Below, in pieces: positions 44,454-54,058 of a stretch of DNA of 64,000 bases (its first letter is position 1; each line of letters starts with the position of its first letter). A program made the translations under genes and the position numbers. The stretch is from an uncultured Ruminiclostridium sp. (GTDB lineage Bacteria; Bacillota; Clostridia; Oscillospirales; Ruminococcaceae): NCBI GenBank assembly GCA_947629925.1, contig CANRFO010000006.1, forward strand, positions 1-64,000, given 5' to 3'. Under the pieces are notes generated by a model. It was given only the letters and a program-made list of their open reading frames with translations, was not told the origin of the DNA and searched no databases.

Positions 44454-44627
44454 ATGGAACAGTACATCTCTACCGCCGTTGTCCTGCTTATCTTAGCGGT
44501 GATAATCGGTCTGATAATCGTATCAATGGTAAAAGGCAAAAAACAGGGAAAAACCATTTGCGGCGGCGATTGCGCCCATTGTCACGGGTGCAGTCACGCT
44601 GAGGATATAAGCGGCGGCAAAAAGTAG
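44454..44627 (+). CDS. FeoB-associated Cys-rich membrane protein
   Basis: This 57-residue protein has one membrane helix (about residues 7-26) and a short cytoplasmic tail with four Cys at 36, 40, 43 and 46 (CGGDCAHCHGC). That is the form of the FeoB-associated Cys-rich family found after feoB in Firmicutes and proposed to stand in for FeoC. CGGGAG precedes the ATG. It is the last gene of the feo operon. Confidence 0.9.
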   Translation: MEQYISTAVVLLILAVIIGLIIVSMVKGKKQGKTICGGDCAHCHGCSHAEDISGGKK

Positions 44628-44683
44628 AAAGCGCCGCAGAAGCTTGCGGCGGGAATGTTTTTCCGCAGTCAATGACAAAAAAA

Positions 44684-44715
44684 TACCGCTTGTTTTGTTC
44701 CAAGCGGTATTTTTA
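44684..44715. terminator. Bidirectional terminator between feo and malQ
   Basis: ATACCGCTTG pairs with CAAGCGGTAT around eight bases, with A and T runs on the two sides. A smaller CGCCGCA/TTGCGGCG stem lies just before at about 44632-44651. Confidence 0.88.
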
Positions 44716-44729
44716 TATTTCAGCAAAGG

Positions 44730-46217
44730 TTAAGCTTTATCCCTGAAATAAGTTTTGCTGAGGACGCTGAGCTTTCCCGAAAGCTTTGGCGTGAGCGATT
44801 TTTCTTTCATGCGCCACATCCAGTTCCCGCCGAGAGTGGAGGGAGTGTTCATTCTGGCTTCGGAGCCGAGCCCCAGCACGTCCTGCATAGGGACGATGAC
44901 CAGCGCCGAGGGGGAGGAATAGACCGTCTTTATCATAGCTTTATAAAGCGGCTGAAAAAGTCCCGCCCTGCAATAACGCCTTGCGTTGGCGCCTGCGGCG
45001 CGGTCGGAGCGGCTCCAGCCCATCACCGTGTCGTTGTCGTGAGTTCCCGTGTATGCGACGGAATTTACAGGATAGTGATGAGGCAGGTGTTCGTTATCCT
45101 CATATTTACTGCTGAAGCCGAACTGAAGCACCTTCATGCCGGGGAAGCCAGTCTGAGCCAGAAGCGTTTTTACGCTGTCAAAGACCTCGCCCAGATCCTC
45201 GGCGATTATGTTGGCTTCGCCAAGCTGTTTTTTCACTTCCTTAAAGAAGTCGTAGCCGGGACCCTGCATCCACTGTCCGTTTACGGCGGTCTTATCTCCT
45301 GCGGGGATCGAGCAGTAGGTATCGAAGGCACGGAAGTGGTCTATTCTAAGGTAATCGTACATTGTGAGGGCTTTTTTAAGCCGCAGTATCCACCAGCTGT
45401 AATCCTCTTTTTTCATTCTCTGCCAGTCGTACAGCGGATTTCCCCAAAGCTGACCCGTGGCGGAGAAATAATCGGGGGGAACTCCCGCAACGGCGGTGGG
45501 ATTTCCCGCGCTGTCAAGCTGAAACAGGTCGGGGTGCGCCCAGACGTCGGCGCTGTCGGGCGCCACATAAAAAGGCATATCCCCTATTATCCGTATGCCG
45601 TTTCGGTTGGCATAGCGGCGAAGCTGCGACCACTGCTTATAAAACTGATACTGCACGAATTTATAAAAGGAAATACGGTCGGCGTGCTCCTCGGCGGCTT
45701 TTTTCAGCGCCTCGGCATTACGGTACCGCAGATCGCGCTCCCAAGTGCGGAGAGGCTCCATGCCCGCCGCTTCCTTTATCGCCATGAACAGGGCGTAGTC
45801 CTCAAGCCACCGGCTTTCCTCCTGCAAAAAGGCGAGATAGCCCACGTCCTCGCTGAAATGTCTGTGTGCCTCCTCCAGCAGGACCATTTTCGTCCTTGTG
45901 ACCTTTTCGTAGTCCACAAAGGTGGGGTCGGCGCCGTAGTCCGCTTCGGCGCAGCTTTCCTTCGTGATGAGCCCCTGCTGCACAAGATCGTCAAGGTCGA
46001 TAAGCAGAGGATTTCCCGCAAAGGCGGAAAACGACTGATACGGGCTGTCCCCGTAGCCTGTGGGACCCAGCGGCAGGACCTGCCAGAAACTTTGACCCGC
46101 GCTTTTCAGCCAGTCCACAAAGTTTTCGGCGGCAGCTCCGAAGGTCCCTATCCCGTAGGGGGACGGGAGGGAGGTTATGTGCATTAAAATTCCGCAGCTT
46201 CTCATTTCTTTCTCCAA
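44730..46217 (-). CDS. malQ: 4-alpha-glucanotransferase
   Basis: This 495-residue GH77 enzyme transfers glucan chains between maltodextrins. Start RSCGILMHITSLPSPYGIGTFG, then QVLPLGPTGYGDSPYQS, the nucleophile region YLRIDHFRAFDTYCSIP, the acid residue region IIAEDLGE, and TGTHDNDTVMGW are all conserved. The length is typical of bacterial amylomaltase. It has its own promoter. Confidence 0.97.
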   Translation of the reverse strand: MEKEMRSCGILMHITSLPSPYGIGTFGAAAENFVDWLKSAGQSFWQVLPLGPTGYGDSPYQSFSAFAGNPLLIDLDDLVQQGLITKESCAEADYGADPTFVDYEKVTRTKMVLLEEAHRHFSEDVGYLAFLQEESRWLEDYALFMAIKEAAGMEPLRTWERDLRYRNAEALKKAAEEHADRISFYKFVQYQFYKQWSQLRRYANRNGIRIIGDMPFYVAPDSADVWAHPDLFQLDSAGNPTAVAGVPPDYFSATGQLWGNPLYDWQRMKKEDYSWWILRLKKALTMYDYLRIDHFRAFDTYCSIPAGDKTAVNGQWMQGPGYDFFKEVKKQLGEANIIAEDLGEVFDSVKTLLAQTGFPGMKVLQFGFSSKYEDNEHLPHHYPVNSVAYTGTHDNDTVMGWSRSDRAAGANARRYCRAGLFQPLYKAMIKTVYSSPSALVIVPMQDVLGLGSEARMNTPSTLGGNWMWRMKEKSLTPKLSGKLSVLSKTYFRDKA

Positions 46218-46245
46218 AATTCAGTGATTTTGTTGTATATGGTAT

Positions 46246-46274
46246 ATTATATCATATTTTGTCGATAAGGTCAA
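46246..46274 (-). promoter_or_regulatory. Sigma-A promoter for malQ
   Basis: On the minus strand TTGACC (46269-46274), a 17-base spacer and TATAAT (46246-46251). Confidence 0.85.
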
Positions 46275-46305
46275 TCTTATAAGAAAGAACAGAGCGCGCG
46301 GCTGA

Positions 46306-46938
46306 TCACGGGGAAATTTTTTCAGACAGGCTTTTTGTCCCCCTGACCGCGGTTCCGATACTTATTATCAGTATCAGCCCGTATATCCCTCCGCTTGTAA
46401 CTGAGGAAAGGGTCAGCATTTTTTCATTTTCGCCCATCGCCGTTATCAGCGTGTTCTGGAGCATAAGCACCGACACCAGCGCGTCGGTGAGATTTATCCC
46501 GCCGAGCAGCAGGGAAAGCGGTTCTTTCTCCGCCCGCTTCTGCTTTTTCAGCCTTACGCATACAGACGTGACCTTGTAAGTTGTATACGCCGCCATGGCG
46601 ATAGCGGGGGTAAGGCCTATATCAACAGGTCTTTTCATTATCACCGCAAGCGAAACAGGCAATGCTAACGACAGGCTCAGTATCACCATTATCACCGAGC
46701 CTGCAACAAAGGCTTTCCGCCTGATTTTTTCCTTTTCGGCTTTTGTTTGGAGCTTATGCTCCGTCAGCAGGACTGTCCCCCTTACTGCGGCAAGAAGAAG
46801 ATAAAACACGCAAAAGCTCCCGTACCACACGGATAGACGGCTTATCCCCAGAAATCCGTTATACAAAGCAAAAACCACGGTAATCCCCAAAGAAAAGACA
46901 GCCTTATGCTTTAAAAAATTCTTTATCTCATTTTTCAT
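46306..46938 (-). CDS. Hypothetical polytopic membrane protein
   Basis: This 210-residue protein has about six hydrophobic segments in three pairs, with a basic loop (KLQTKAEKEKIRRKAF). No family is recognised. The ATG at 46938 overlaps the end of the TetR gene by 11 bases, so it is translated together with the regulator and is a likely target or partner of it. An upstream in-frame start inside the regulator gene is less likely. Confidence 0.75.
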   Translation of the reverse strand: MKNEIKNFLKHKAVFSLGITVVFALYNGFLGISRLSVWYGSFCVFYLLLAAVRGTVLLTEHKLQTKAEKEKIRRKAFVAGSVIMVILSLSLALPVSLAVIMKRPVDIGLTPAIAMAAYTTYKVTSVCVRLKKQKRAEKEPLSLLLGGINLTDALVSVLMLQNTLITAMGENEKMLTLSSVTSGGIYGLILIISIGTAVRGTKSLSEKISP

Positions 46939-47539
46939 CAGGCTTCCCGTTTCTCCTGTCAAATGGTCGCACGCACGCCTCTATCACGTCGGCTATCGTT
47001 TCCACAGGCTCTTTACAGCCGCCATTCAGCCATTCCTTTATCACTGCAACGGTGCCTTCTATGTAGTAGGCGGTGTAATATTTACCGACTTCTTCGGGTA
47101 TGCGGAATTTTTCAAAAACAGGACGGATAACATACTGCTTAAGATAGCCGTACTTCACCCTCGCCTGCATACTTTCGGGATTTCTGAAGGTGGCGCGGTA
47201 AATGCTTTTGTTTTCCCTGATGAAATTAAGATACGGGCAGAGATAATCCTTTTTGATAAAAATAAGCTCCTCCGCGCTTTTGCTGTTTATTTTTTCCGCA
47301 AAGCCCGCCTTATCTGCGGAGAAATAGGACAAAAACCGCTTGTTCACCATCTCCGCCGTTTCGTTCACCAGGTCCGCTATCGTCTCATAGTGGAGGTAAA
47401 AGGTGGAGCGATTAACTCCCGCCTTTTCGCATATCTCCTTGACGGTGATGTATTCAATGTCCTTTTTCTCCAGCAGTGTTATCAGCGCCTCGTCCATACA
47501 AAGGGCGGTGTTGAAATACTTACTTTCGGCTCGGTTCAT
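46928..47539 (-). CDS. TetR-family transcriptional regulator
   Basis: This 203-residue protein has an N-terminal HTH (YITVKEICEKAGVNRSTFYLHYETIADLVNE, near residues 34-64) typical of TetR/AcrR. The ligand-binding part resembles the TetR_C_8 type (HTH-type regulators of the DhaS group) with YTAYYIEGTVAVIKEWLNGGCKEPVE. It is in an operon with two small membrane protein genes and may regulate them. The ligand is unknown. Confidence 0.9.
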   Translation of the reverse strand: MNRAESKYFNTALCMDEALITLLEKKDIEYITVKEICEKAGVNRSTFYLHYETIADLVNETAEMVNKRFLSYFSADKAGFAEKINSKSAEELIFIKKDYLCPYLNFIRENKSIYRATFRNPESMQARVKYGYLKQYVIRPVFEKFRIPEEVGKYYTAYYIEGTVAVIKEWLNGGCKEPVETIADVIEACVRPFDRRNGKPDEK

Positions 47540-47553
47540 TACCGCTCTCCTTT

Positions 47554-47901
47554 TTATTCCGCTTCCTCGCTTATTTCTCCCGCAAGCTGCATGATTTCAA
47601 AGGCGTATTTGCTCTTCCCCTTTTCCAGCAGCTTTTTGTAAATGGGATAATTCACGCATATCCCCGCGATTCCAACTATGCCTATAACTATCCCCGCAGG
47701 CACCGAGCTGCCGATAACTCCCATGGCAAGGCACATTCCCGCGCCGAACACCAAAGCCATTATTATGCCGAAGGTGTAGGCGAAGATGTTCGCCGTGCTT
47801 TTCGCTTTCCTGTCCAGCTTTCTCAGTGCGACCACCTTTGAGCTGCGCTTTGGGGCATATTCCTCAGCTATCGACTGGGCGTAAATTTTGTCAGTATTCA
47901 T
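47554..47901 (-). CDS. Small membrane protein upstream of the TetR gene
   Basis: This 115-residue protein has a charged N-terminus (about 1-34) and two hydrophobic segments (about 37-60 and 65-85). The close is EISEEAE. AAAAGGAG precedes the ATG at 47901. Similar short proteins with GAGMCLAMGVIG and NYPIYKKLLEK are seen near TetR-type genes in Clostridia, but the function is unknown. It is the first gene of the TetR operon and has a good promoter. Confidence 0.78.
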   Translation of the reverse strand: MNTDKIYAQSIAEEYAPKRSSKVVALRKLDRKAKSTANIFAYTFGIIMALVFGAGMCLAMGVIGSSVPAGIVIGIVGIAGICVNYPIYKKLLEKGKSKYAFEIMQLAGEISEEAE

Positions 47902-47932
47902 ATTTTTTTCTCCTTTTCGTTTTGATACTTTG

Positions 47933-47961
47933 ATAATACCCGCTTTCTGCACAAAAGTAAA
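47933..47961 (-). promoter_or_regulatory. Sigma-A promoter for the TetR operon
   Basis: On the minus strand TTTACT (47956-47961), a 17-base spacer and TATTAT (47933-47938). Confidence 0.75.
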
Positions 47962-48010
47962 CAACATATATTTAAATTTTTGTTGATTTGCAGGAATATG
48001 AATATACCAC

Positions 48011-48039
48011 TTGCAAAACTCTTTATTTTGTGTTACAAT
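48011..48039 (+). promoter_or_regulatory. Sigma-A promoter for gatCAB
   Basis: TTGCAA (48011-48016), a 17-base spacer and TACAAT (48034-48039). Confidence 0.83.
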
Positions 48040-48097
48040 AAACTATAAATATGCTTTAGTATACAAAAGAGAAACGAACAAAAGCGAGGTGACCCCC

Positions 48098-48391
48098 TTG
48101 GCAAAAATGGAAAAAGCCGCACTTCTCCACATAGCTGAGCTGTCAAAACTGTCCTTTACCGACGAAGAGGCAGAAAAAATGATGGAGCAGATGGGCGACA
48201 TAATCGACCTTATGGACACCATAAGGGACGTAGAGCTGGAGTACGACGACACGGCGGACAAAAACGAAGTCCCGTACAATTCATTGCGTGAAGACGAAGC
48301 TATGCCCTCTGCCGACACAGAAAAGCTGCTTCAAAACGCTGTCACCGACAGCACGGGAAATTGCTACACCATTCCCAAAATGATGGAATAA
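48098..48391 (+). CDS. gatC: Aspartyl/glutamyl-tRNA amidotransferase subunit C
   Basis: This protein of about 97 residues stabilises the GatAB amidotransferase. HIAELSKLSFTDEEAEKMMEQM is the family's N-terminal helix pair, and the middle has LREDEAMPS. The TTG at 48098 is preferred because GAGGTG lies at the right distance; the ATG at 48107 would be 14 bases from it. It is the first gene of gatCAB. Confidence 0.93.
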   Translation: MAKMEKAALLHIAELSKLSFTDEEAEKMMEQMGDIIDLMDTIRDVELEYDDTADKNEVPYNSLREDEAMPSADTEKLLQNAVTDSTGNCYTIPKMME

Positions 48392-48410
48392 AGCACTCAG
48401 GAGATAACTT

Positions 48411-49850
48411 ATGGATATAAAAAGCACCTCTCTGCGCACCCTCCGTGAAATGCTGGACAGCAAAGAGATAAGCGTTTCGGAGCTTTGCGGGGAATGTTAC
48501 AAAAATATCGGCGCCGCCGAAAATGAGATAGGGGCGTTCATCACGCTGACAAAGGATATTGCGGAGGAAAATGCCGCCTCGGCGCAAAAGCGCATAGACG
48601 AGGGAAAAGCGGCGTTCCTCACAGGTATCCCCTTGGCGGTCAAGGACAATATCTGCACCGACGGGATAAAGACCACCTGTGCATCAAAAATGCTGGCGGA
48701 TTTCGTTCCACCCTACGACGCGACCGTCGTTGAAAAGCTGAAAGGGCAGGACTACGTTCTGCTGGGAAAAGCCAATATGGACGAATTTGCCATGGGCGGC
48801 TCAACACAGACCTCCGCCTTTAAGGTGACCAAAAATCCTGTTGATACAAGCCGTGTTCCGGGCGGGTCGTCAGGCGGCTCTGCGGCGGCGGTGGCGGCAG
48901 GCTTTGCGCCCGCTGCGCTTGGGTCGGACACAGGCGGCTCTATCCGTCAGCCTGCCGCTTTCTGCGGCGTTACGGGGCTGAAGCCCACCTACGGCAGAGT
49001 GAGCCGTTACGGTCTGGTGGCTTTCGGCAGCTCGCTGGATCAGATAGGACCTATCGCAAATTCCGCCCTTGACTGCGGTGAGATTTTGAACGTCATCGCA
49101 GGGGCAGACCCACGGGACGCAACCTGCGCCAATAAGACCGAGGCGAACTTCAACCGTCTGGCGGGAAGATCCGTTCAGGGGATAAGGATAGCCATTCCCG
49201 AAGAATATTACGGGGAGGCGGTGGACGGCGAAGTGAAGACCGCCGTTATGAACGCCGCCAAGGAGCTTGAAAGTCAGGGCGCGGTACTGGTAAACTGCAA
49301 AATGCCGTCCTTGAAATACGGTATCCCCGCATATTATCTGATAGCCTGCGCCGAGGCCGCATCAAACCTGTCCCGCTACGACGGCATAAAGTACGGACTG
49401 AGAGGCGAGGGCAAAAATTACAAGGAAATGATACTTGACAGCCGCAACAAGGGCTTTGGAAACGAAGTTAAGCGGCGTATTCTCCTTGGGAACTACGCCC
49501 TGTCCAGCGGATATTTCGACGCTTATTACAGAAAAGCCTGCGCCTTGCGGCAGAGGATAATCGGGGAATATGAGGATATGTTCGGTTCTGCGGACGTGGT
49601 TTTAACTCCCACAACTCCCACCGCCGCATTCAAGCTGGGCTCCACTGAAACCGACCCTGTAAAAATGTACACGGCGGACATTATGACCGTCCCTGTAAAT
49701 ATTGCGGGACTGCCTGCCGTTTCCGTTCCCTGCGGAAGGACCGCCGAGGGACTTCCCATAGGAATGAGCATTGTGGGCAGGAAATTTGACGAATATACAA
49801 TAATACAGATAGCGGACGCTTATCAGAGAACGTGTAAGGAGGGTCTGTAA
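48411..49850 (+). CDS. gatA: Aspartyl/glutamyl-tRNA amidotransferase subunit A
   Basis: This 479-residue amidase releases ammonia from Gln for tRNA amidation. The Ser-cisSer-Lys catalytic set is seen in PLAVKDNI (Lys), GGSSGGSAAAVAAG and SDTGGSIRQPA. The length is normal. It is followed one base later by gatB. Together the three subunits convert Glu-tRNA-Gln, and possibly Asp-tRNA-Asn, to the amide form. Confidence 0.97.
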   Translation: MDIKSTSLRTLREMLDSKEISVSELCGECYKNIGAAENEIGAFITLTKDIAEENAASAQKRIDEGKAAFLTGIPLAVKDNICTDGIKTTCASKMLADFVPPYDATVVEKLKGQDYVLLGKANMDEFAMGGSTQTSAFKVTKNPVDTSRVPGGSSGGSAAAVAAGFAPAALGSDTGGSIRQPAAFCGVTGLKPTYGRVSRYGLVAFGSSLDQIGPIANSALDCGEILNVIAGADPRDATCANKTEANFNRLAGRSVQGIRIAIPEEYYGEAVDGEVKTAVMNAAKELESQGAVLVNCKMPSLKYGIPAYYLIACAEAASNLSRYDGIKYGLRGEGKNYKEMILDSRNKGFGNEVKRRILLGNYALSSGYFDAYYRKACALRQRIIGEYEDMFGSADVVLTPTTPTAAFKLGSTETDPVKMYTADIMTVPVNIAGLPAVSVPCGRTAEGLPIGMSIVGRKFDEYTIIQIADAYQRTCKEGL

Positions 49851-49851
49851 A

Positions 49852-51279
49852 ATGCTTTATCCTACTATCGGACTTGAAATGCACGCTGAGCTGCTTACGC
49901 AGTCAAAGGTATTTTGCACCTGCTCCGCCGCTTTCGGCGGAGAGCCCAACACCCGCTGCTGCCCCGTGTGCAGCGGTATGCCGGGGACGCTCCCTGTGCT
50001 GAACCGCCGCGCGGTGGAATACATTGTAAAGGCGGGGTATGTTCTCAACTGCGACATCAGCCGCTTTACAAAATGGGACAGAAAGAACTATTTCTACCCC
50101 GACCTTCCCAAAGCCTATCAGATAAGCCAGATGCCCCGCCCTGTCTGCCTGGGCGGATATGTGGACATCGTTTCCGAGGGGGAGGAAAAACGGATAAGGA
50201 TAAACCGAATCCACCTTGAAGAGGACGCGGGAAAGCTGATACACGACGACGCAAGCGGGGAGACATTGGCGGACTACAACCGCTGCGGTATTCCCCTTAT
50301 AGAGATAGTGACCGAGCCTGATTTTCACTCCGCCGCTGACGTTACAGCCTTTGTGGAGAAGATGAGGTTATTGCTCCAGTATGCGGGGATTTGCGACGGC
50401 AGAATGGAACAGGGCAGCCTGCGCTGCGACGTGAACATCTCCCTTGCGGAAAAAGGCGCAAAGGAGCTTGGCACAAGGGCGGAGATAAAGAACATCAACT
50501 CCGTTCGTGCAATCGGCAGGGCTATCGAATACGAAATTTACCGCCAGACCGAGCTTATTGAGAACGGCGAAAGGGTGATACAGGAAACAAGGCGTTTTTC
50601 CGACAGCACAGGGGAAACTTCCGCTATGCGCTCCAAGGAGGACGCTCAGGACTACCGCTATTTCCCCGACCCTGACATTCCCCCCGTTATATTCACGGAG
50701 GAGGAGCTGGAGGAGATAAGACTCTCCATTCCCGAAATGCCTGAAAAGCGCAAGGAGCGCTATGTAAATGAATACGGCATTTCCCCCGCCGACGCCGACA
50801 CGCTTATAAACAACCGACCTGTCTGCCTTTTCTTTGAGGAGGCGGCAAAGGCGTATGATAATCCCAGAAACGTGGCAAACTTCATTTTAGTTGAGCTTAT
50901 GCGCCGCATAAACACAGGGGAGGCGGATATGGAAAATCTTCCCTTTACTGCGGCGGATCTGGCAAGGCTGGTGGAGCTTGGCGACACTGACAAGATAAAC
51001 AAAAGCTGCTGCAAGGACGTTCTGCGCACTATGCTTGAAACGGGGAAAAAGCCCGACGTTATCTGCGAGGAGGAAAACCTTTGGATAAAGGAGGACCTTG
51101 GCGCGGCGGAGGCTGTTATCGACAAGATACTTGCCGACAATCCCAAGGTGGTGGAGCAGTACCGAAACGGCGAGCAGAAGGTGTTCGGGTTCCTTATGGG
51201 GCAGGCGAACAAACAGCTCAAAGGGGCGGCGACGCCGAAGGCGGTCAAGGAACTGCTGGAAAAGAAGCTGAAAGGATAA
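49852..51279 (+). CDS. gatB: Aspartyl/glutamyl-tRNA amidotransferase subunit B
   Basis: This 475-residue subunit binds and activates the mischarged tRNA. Signatures are IGLEMHAEL, CSGMPGTLPVLN, FYPDLPKAYQISQ, HLEEDAGKLIHD and GTRAEIKNINS, with YRYFPDPDIPP further on. The YqeY-like C-terminal tail (GFLMGQANKQLKGAATPKAV) is complete. GGAGG lies before the start at 49852. Confidence 0.97.
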   Translation: MLYPTIGLEMHAELLTQSKVFCTCSAAFGGEPNTRCCPVCSGMPGTLPVLNRRAVEYIVKAGYVLNCDISRFTKWDRKNYFYPDLPKAYQISQMPRPVCLGGYVDIVSEGEEKRIRINRIHLEEDAGKLIHDDASGETLADYNRCGIPLIEIVTEPDFHSAADVTAFVEKMRLLLQYAGICDGRMEQGSLRCDVNISLAEKGAKELGTRAEIKNINSVRAIGRAIEYEIYRQTELIENGERVIQETRRFSDSTGETSAMRSKEDAQDYRYFPDPDIPPVIFTEEELEEIRLSIPEMPEKRKERYVNEYGISPADADTLINNRPVCLFFEEAAKAYDNPRNVANFILVELMRRINTGEADMENLPFTAADLARLVELGDTDKINKSCCKDVLRTMLETGKKPDVICEEENLWIKEDLGAAEAVIDKILADNPKVVEQYRNGEQKVFGFLMGQANKQLKGAATPKAVKELLEKKLKG

Positions 51280-51346
51280 CGAATATAACAAGATCATAAA
51301 TACTGACGTATTTTTCATTTAAACAAAAGAAAAAGGAGCAGACCCA

Positions 51347-53110
51347 ATGCTTAAACCAAACCAATACCGCACACATACCACCGCTATGATAAGCGAGGAT
51401 ACGCTTGATTCCACCGTCCGTGTGGCGGGCTGGGTGGAAAATATCCGCGACCACGGCGGGATAAAGTTCATCGACCTGCGGGACCATTACGGCGTAGTGC
51501 AGGTGACTTTCCAGCAGAACGAGGCTTTGCTGGAGGGTATTCACCGCGAGTTCGTCATTTCCCTTGAGGGAAAGGTCATCAACCGCGACCCCTCCACCTA
51601 CAACGACAAAATCTCCACAGGCAAAGTGGAGATAGTGGCGGAAAAGCTGAATGTTCTGGGAAAAGTGACGGAACAGCTTCCCTTCGAGGTGTCAACTTCA
51701 AAGGACAGCGGCGAGGACGTGCGCCTGCGCTACCGTTTCCTTGACCTGCGCAGCAAAAAAATGCACGACAATATCGTAAAGCGCAGTGAAATAATGCAGT
51801 TTATGCGGGAAAAGATGATGGAAGAGGGATTTCTGGAATTGCAGACCCCCATACTTTCCACCTCATCTCCCGAGGGAGCAAGGGATTTCCTTATCCCAAG
51901 CCGCCGTCATCACGGGAAGTTCTACGCTCTGCCCCAAGCGCCGCAGATATTCAAGCAGCTGTATATGGCGAGCGGATTTGACAGGTACTTTCAGCTTGCG
52001 CCCTGCTTCCGCGACGAGGATGCAAGGGCGGATAGAACGGCGGGCGAGTTCTATCAGCTTGACCTTGAAATGGCGTTTGCAACGCAGGAGGACGTGTTTG
52101 AGGTGGCGGAAAGAGTTTTCCCCGCAATACTGGAAAGGTTCGGAAGCAAGGAATTCACCAAAGCTCCGTTCCCACGCATAAGCTATGAGGAGGCTATGCT
52201 GAAATACGGCACGGATAAGCCCGACCTGCGCAATCCTCTGGAGATAATCGACATTTCAGATCTTTTTGAGGAGACTGATTTCAAGCCCTTCAGGGGCAAG
52301 ACGGTGAGAGCGATAAACGTTCCCGGGATGGGCTCCCGCAGTAAGACCTTCTTTGCGAAAATGGAGGAATACGCCCTTTCTATCGGAATGAAAGGGCTGG
52401 GATATATCAAGGTAGACGAAAACTTCAACTATCTGGGACCTATCGACAAATTCCTCAAGGACAGCGACAGGAAAGAGCTTAAAGAGCGCGCAGGGCTGAA
52501 CGTGGGCGACGTGCTTTACTTCATCGCCGACAACAAGAAAAATGCCGCAAAGTTTGCAGGGCAGATACGCGCAGAGCTGGGACAGCGGCTTGATATTATC
52601 GACAAGAGCAGTTATAAGCCCTGCTGGATAGTGGATTTCCCCATGTACGAGGAGGACGAGGACACGGGTCTGCCTGCGTTCACACACAATCCTTTCTCAA
52701 TGCCCCAAGGCGAGCTTGAGGCGCTGAACACCAAGGCTCCCGAGGAGATCCTGGCGTATCAGTACGACCTTGTGTGCGACGGGATAGAGCTTGTGTCAGG
52801 CGCAGTGAGAAACCACGACATCGACGTTATGGTAAGGGCGTTTGAGATAGCGGGCTACACCGAGGAGGACGTAAAGACCAAGTTCGGCGCGCTTTACACC
52901 GCTTTCAAGTACGGCGCTCCCCCTCATGCGGGAATGGCGCTGGGAATAGACAGGCTTATTATGATGCTGTTGGAGGAGGAGAGCATAAGGGAAGTTATCG
53001 CGTTCCCGCTGAACTCCAATGCGCAGGACCTGCTGCTGGGTGCGCCCACCGAGGTGACGGAGCAGCAGCTCAGAGAAGTGCATATCAAAGTAAGACAGAA
53101 GATGAACTGA
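51347..53110 (+). CDS. aspS: Aspartyl-tRNA synthetase
   Basis: This 587-residue bacterial-type class II synthetase has an OB-fold anticodon domain at the N-terminus (VRVAGWVENIRDHGGIKFIDLRD, in parts). Motif 1 includes FLELQTPIL, motif 2 PCFRDEDARADR, and motif 3 GMALGIDRLIMMLL. A bacterial GAD insert is present in the middle. It follows gatCAB, which would allow indirect Asn-tRNA synthesis if it is non-discriminating; that cannot be told here. Confidence 0.97.
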   Translation: MLKPNQYRTHTTAMISEDTLDSTVRVAGWVENIRDHGGIKFIDLRDHYGVVQVTFQQNEALLEGIHREFVISLEGKVINRDPSTYNDKISTGKVEIVAEKLNVLGKVTEQLPFEVSTSKDSGEDVRLRYRFLDLRSKKMHDNIVKRSEIMQFMREKMMEEGFLELQTPILSTSSPEGARDFLIPSRRHHGKFYALPQAPQIFKQLYMASGFDRYFQLAPCFRDEDARADRTAGEFYQLDLEMAFATQEDVFEVAERVFPAILERFGSKEFTKAPFPRISYEEAMLKYGTDKPDLRNPLEIIDISDLFEETDFKPFRGKTVRAINVPGMGSRSKTFFAKMEEYALSIGMKGLGYIKVDENFNYLGPIDKFLKDSDRKELKERAGLNVGDVLYFIADNKKNAAKFAGQIRAELGQRLDIIDKSSYKPCWIVDFPMYEEDEDTGLPAFTHNPFSMPQGELEALNTKAPEEILAYQYDLVCDGIELVSGAVRNHDIDVMVRAFEIAGYTEEDVKTKFGALYTAFKYGAPPHAGMALGIDRLIMMLLEEESIREVIAFPLNSNAQDLLLGAPTEVTEQQLREVHIKVRQKMN

Positions 53111-53117
53111 AAATAAA

Positions 53118-53200
53118 AAGCAGAACGCAAAGCCGTGCCGCATGACGGAAGAATGAGACCGTCATCGGCGCGGCTTTTACCGTTCTGTTTCTTTTTTCTG
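53118..53200 (+). terminator. Long terminator after aspS
   Basis: AGAACG, AAGCCG and ATGACGG on the left pair in turn with CCGTCAT, CGGCTT and CGTTCT on the right, giving a stem of over 20 pairs with small bulges. TTTCTTTTTT follows. Confidence 0.9.
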
Positions 53201-53279
53201 CATATTTTTCAGCAAATTACAAATAATTATCCCAAGAAGCGGCAAAGACGTCGATCCGCCGCAGGAAAGGATAATTAAA

Positions 53280-53939
53280 ATGAATACATTTTTTAAAATA
53301 ACGGCAGCGGCGCTTATAATCAGCGTTGTGCTTGCGGGAATTTCAAGGGAAGCGTCGCTTCCCGTCTATTCGCAGCAGGGTTCTCAGGGGACAGAGGTGG
53401 AGGAGATACAGCGTGTTCTTCAGGAATGGGGACTGTTCAAAGGGGAGATAACGGGATATTTCGGCACTGCCACCGAATCAGCCCTTAAACAGTATCAGAA
53501 AGCCAACGGACTTCCCCAGACAGGCATAGCGGACGAGGCGACGCTGAAGAAAATGGGTATAACCATAGGTTCCGCCCCCGACGCTACGCAGGCGAACATC
53601 AACCTGCTTGCGAGAATAATCTCCGCCGAGGGCAGAGGTGAGAGCTATGTGGGACAGGTCGCCATAGGCGCGGTGATCTGCAACAGGATAGAACACCCAT
53701 CCTTCCCCGATACGCTTCAGGGCGTTATCTACCAGAACGGCGCCTTCACCGCCGTGACCGACGGGCAGTTCAACGAGCCTGTTGCGGAGTCGGCGTACTA
53801 CGCCGCGCGGGACGCCCTTGCGGGCTGGGACCCCACAGGCGGCTGCATTTACTACTACAACCCGCAGAAAACCAATGACAGCTATATGACAAGTCGTGAA
53901 GTGGTAAAGGTGATAGGAGACCATTATTTCTGTCTGTAA
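53280..53939 (+). CDS. Spore cortex-lytic enzyme, SleB-like
   Basis: This 219-residue exported protein has a signal peptide (about residues 1-24), a peptidoglycan-binding domain (about 35-92: VEEIQRVLQEWGLF...) and a Hydrolase_2 domain from about 108. Glu117 in ARIISAEGRGE is the likely catalytic acid, and GQVAIGAVICNRI is conserved. SleB proteins are lytic transglycosylases that open the spore cortex at germination. This supports a spore-forming host. It could instead be a vegetative CwlJ/SleB relative. Confidence 0.92.
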   Translation: MNTFFKITAAALIISVVLAGISREASLPVYSQQGSQGTEVEEIQRVLQEWGLFKGEITGYFGTATESALKQYQKANGLPQTGIADEATLKKMGITIGSAPDATQANINLLARIISAEGRGESYVGQVAIGAVICNRIEHPSFPDTLQGVIYQNGAFTAVTDGQFNEPVAESAYYAARDALAGWDPTGGCIYYYNPQKTNDSYMTSREVVKVIGDHYFCL

Positions 53940-53947
53940 GCAAAAAG

Positions 53948-53993
53948 CAAAAAGCCCTTTCGGCGGGAAAACTGCCGTAAAGGGCTTTTTCTA
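53948..53993 (+). terminator. Terminator after the SleB-like gene
   Basis: AAAAAGCCCTTT pairs with AAAGGGCTTTTT, with an inner CGG/CCG pair. It could serve the convergent metY gene as well. Confidence 0.88.
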
Positions 53994-54058
53994 TGGAAGT
54001 GATTTGTGTAAAATCGGAGCGTCGGTCGCGGCAGGATACCGCACTTGAAAAAATATCG

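Noticed and set aside
45039..46187. A 382-codon plus-strand frame opposite malQ
   Set aside because: It is a shadow of malQ with no family motif and no ribosome site.
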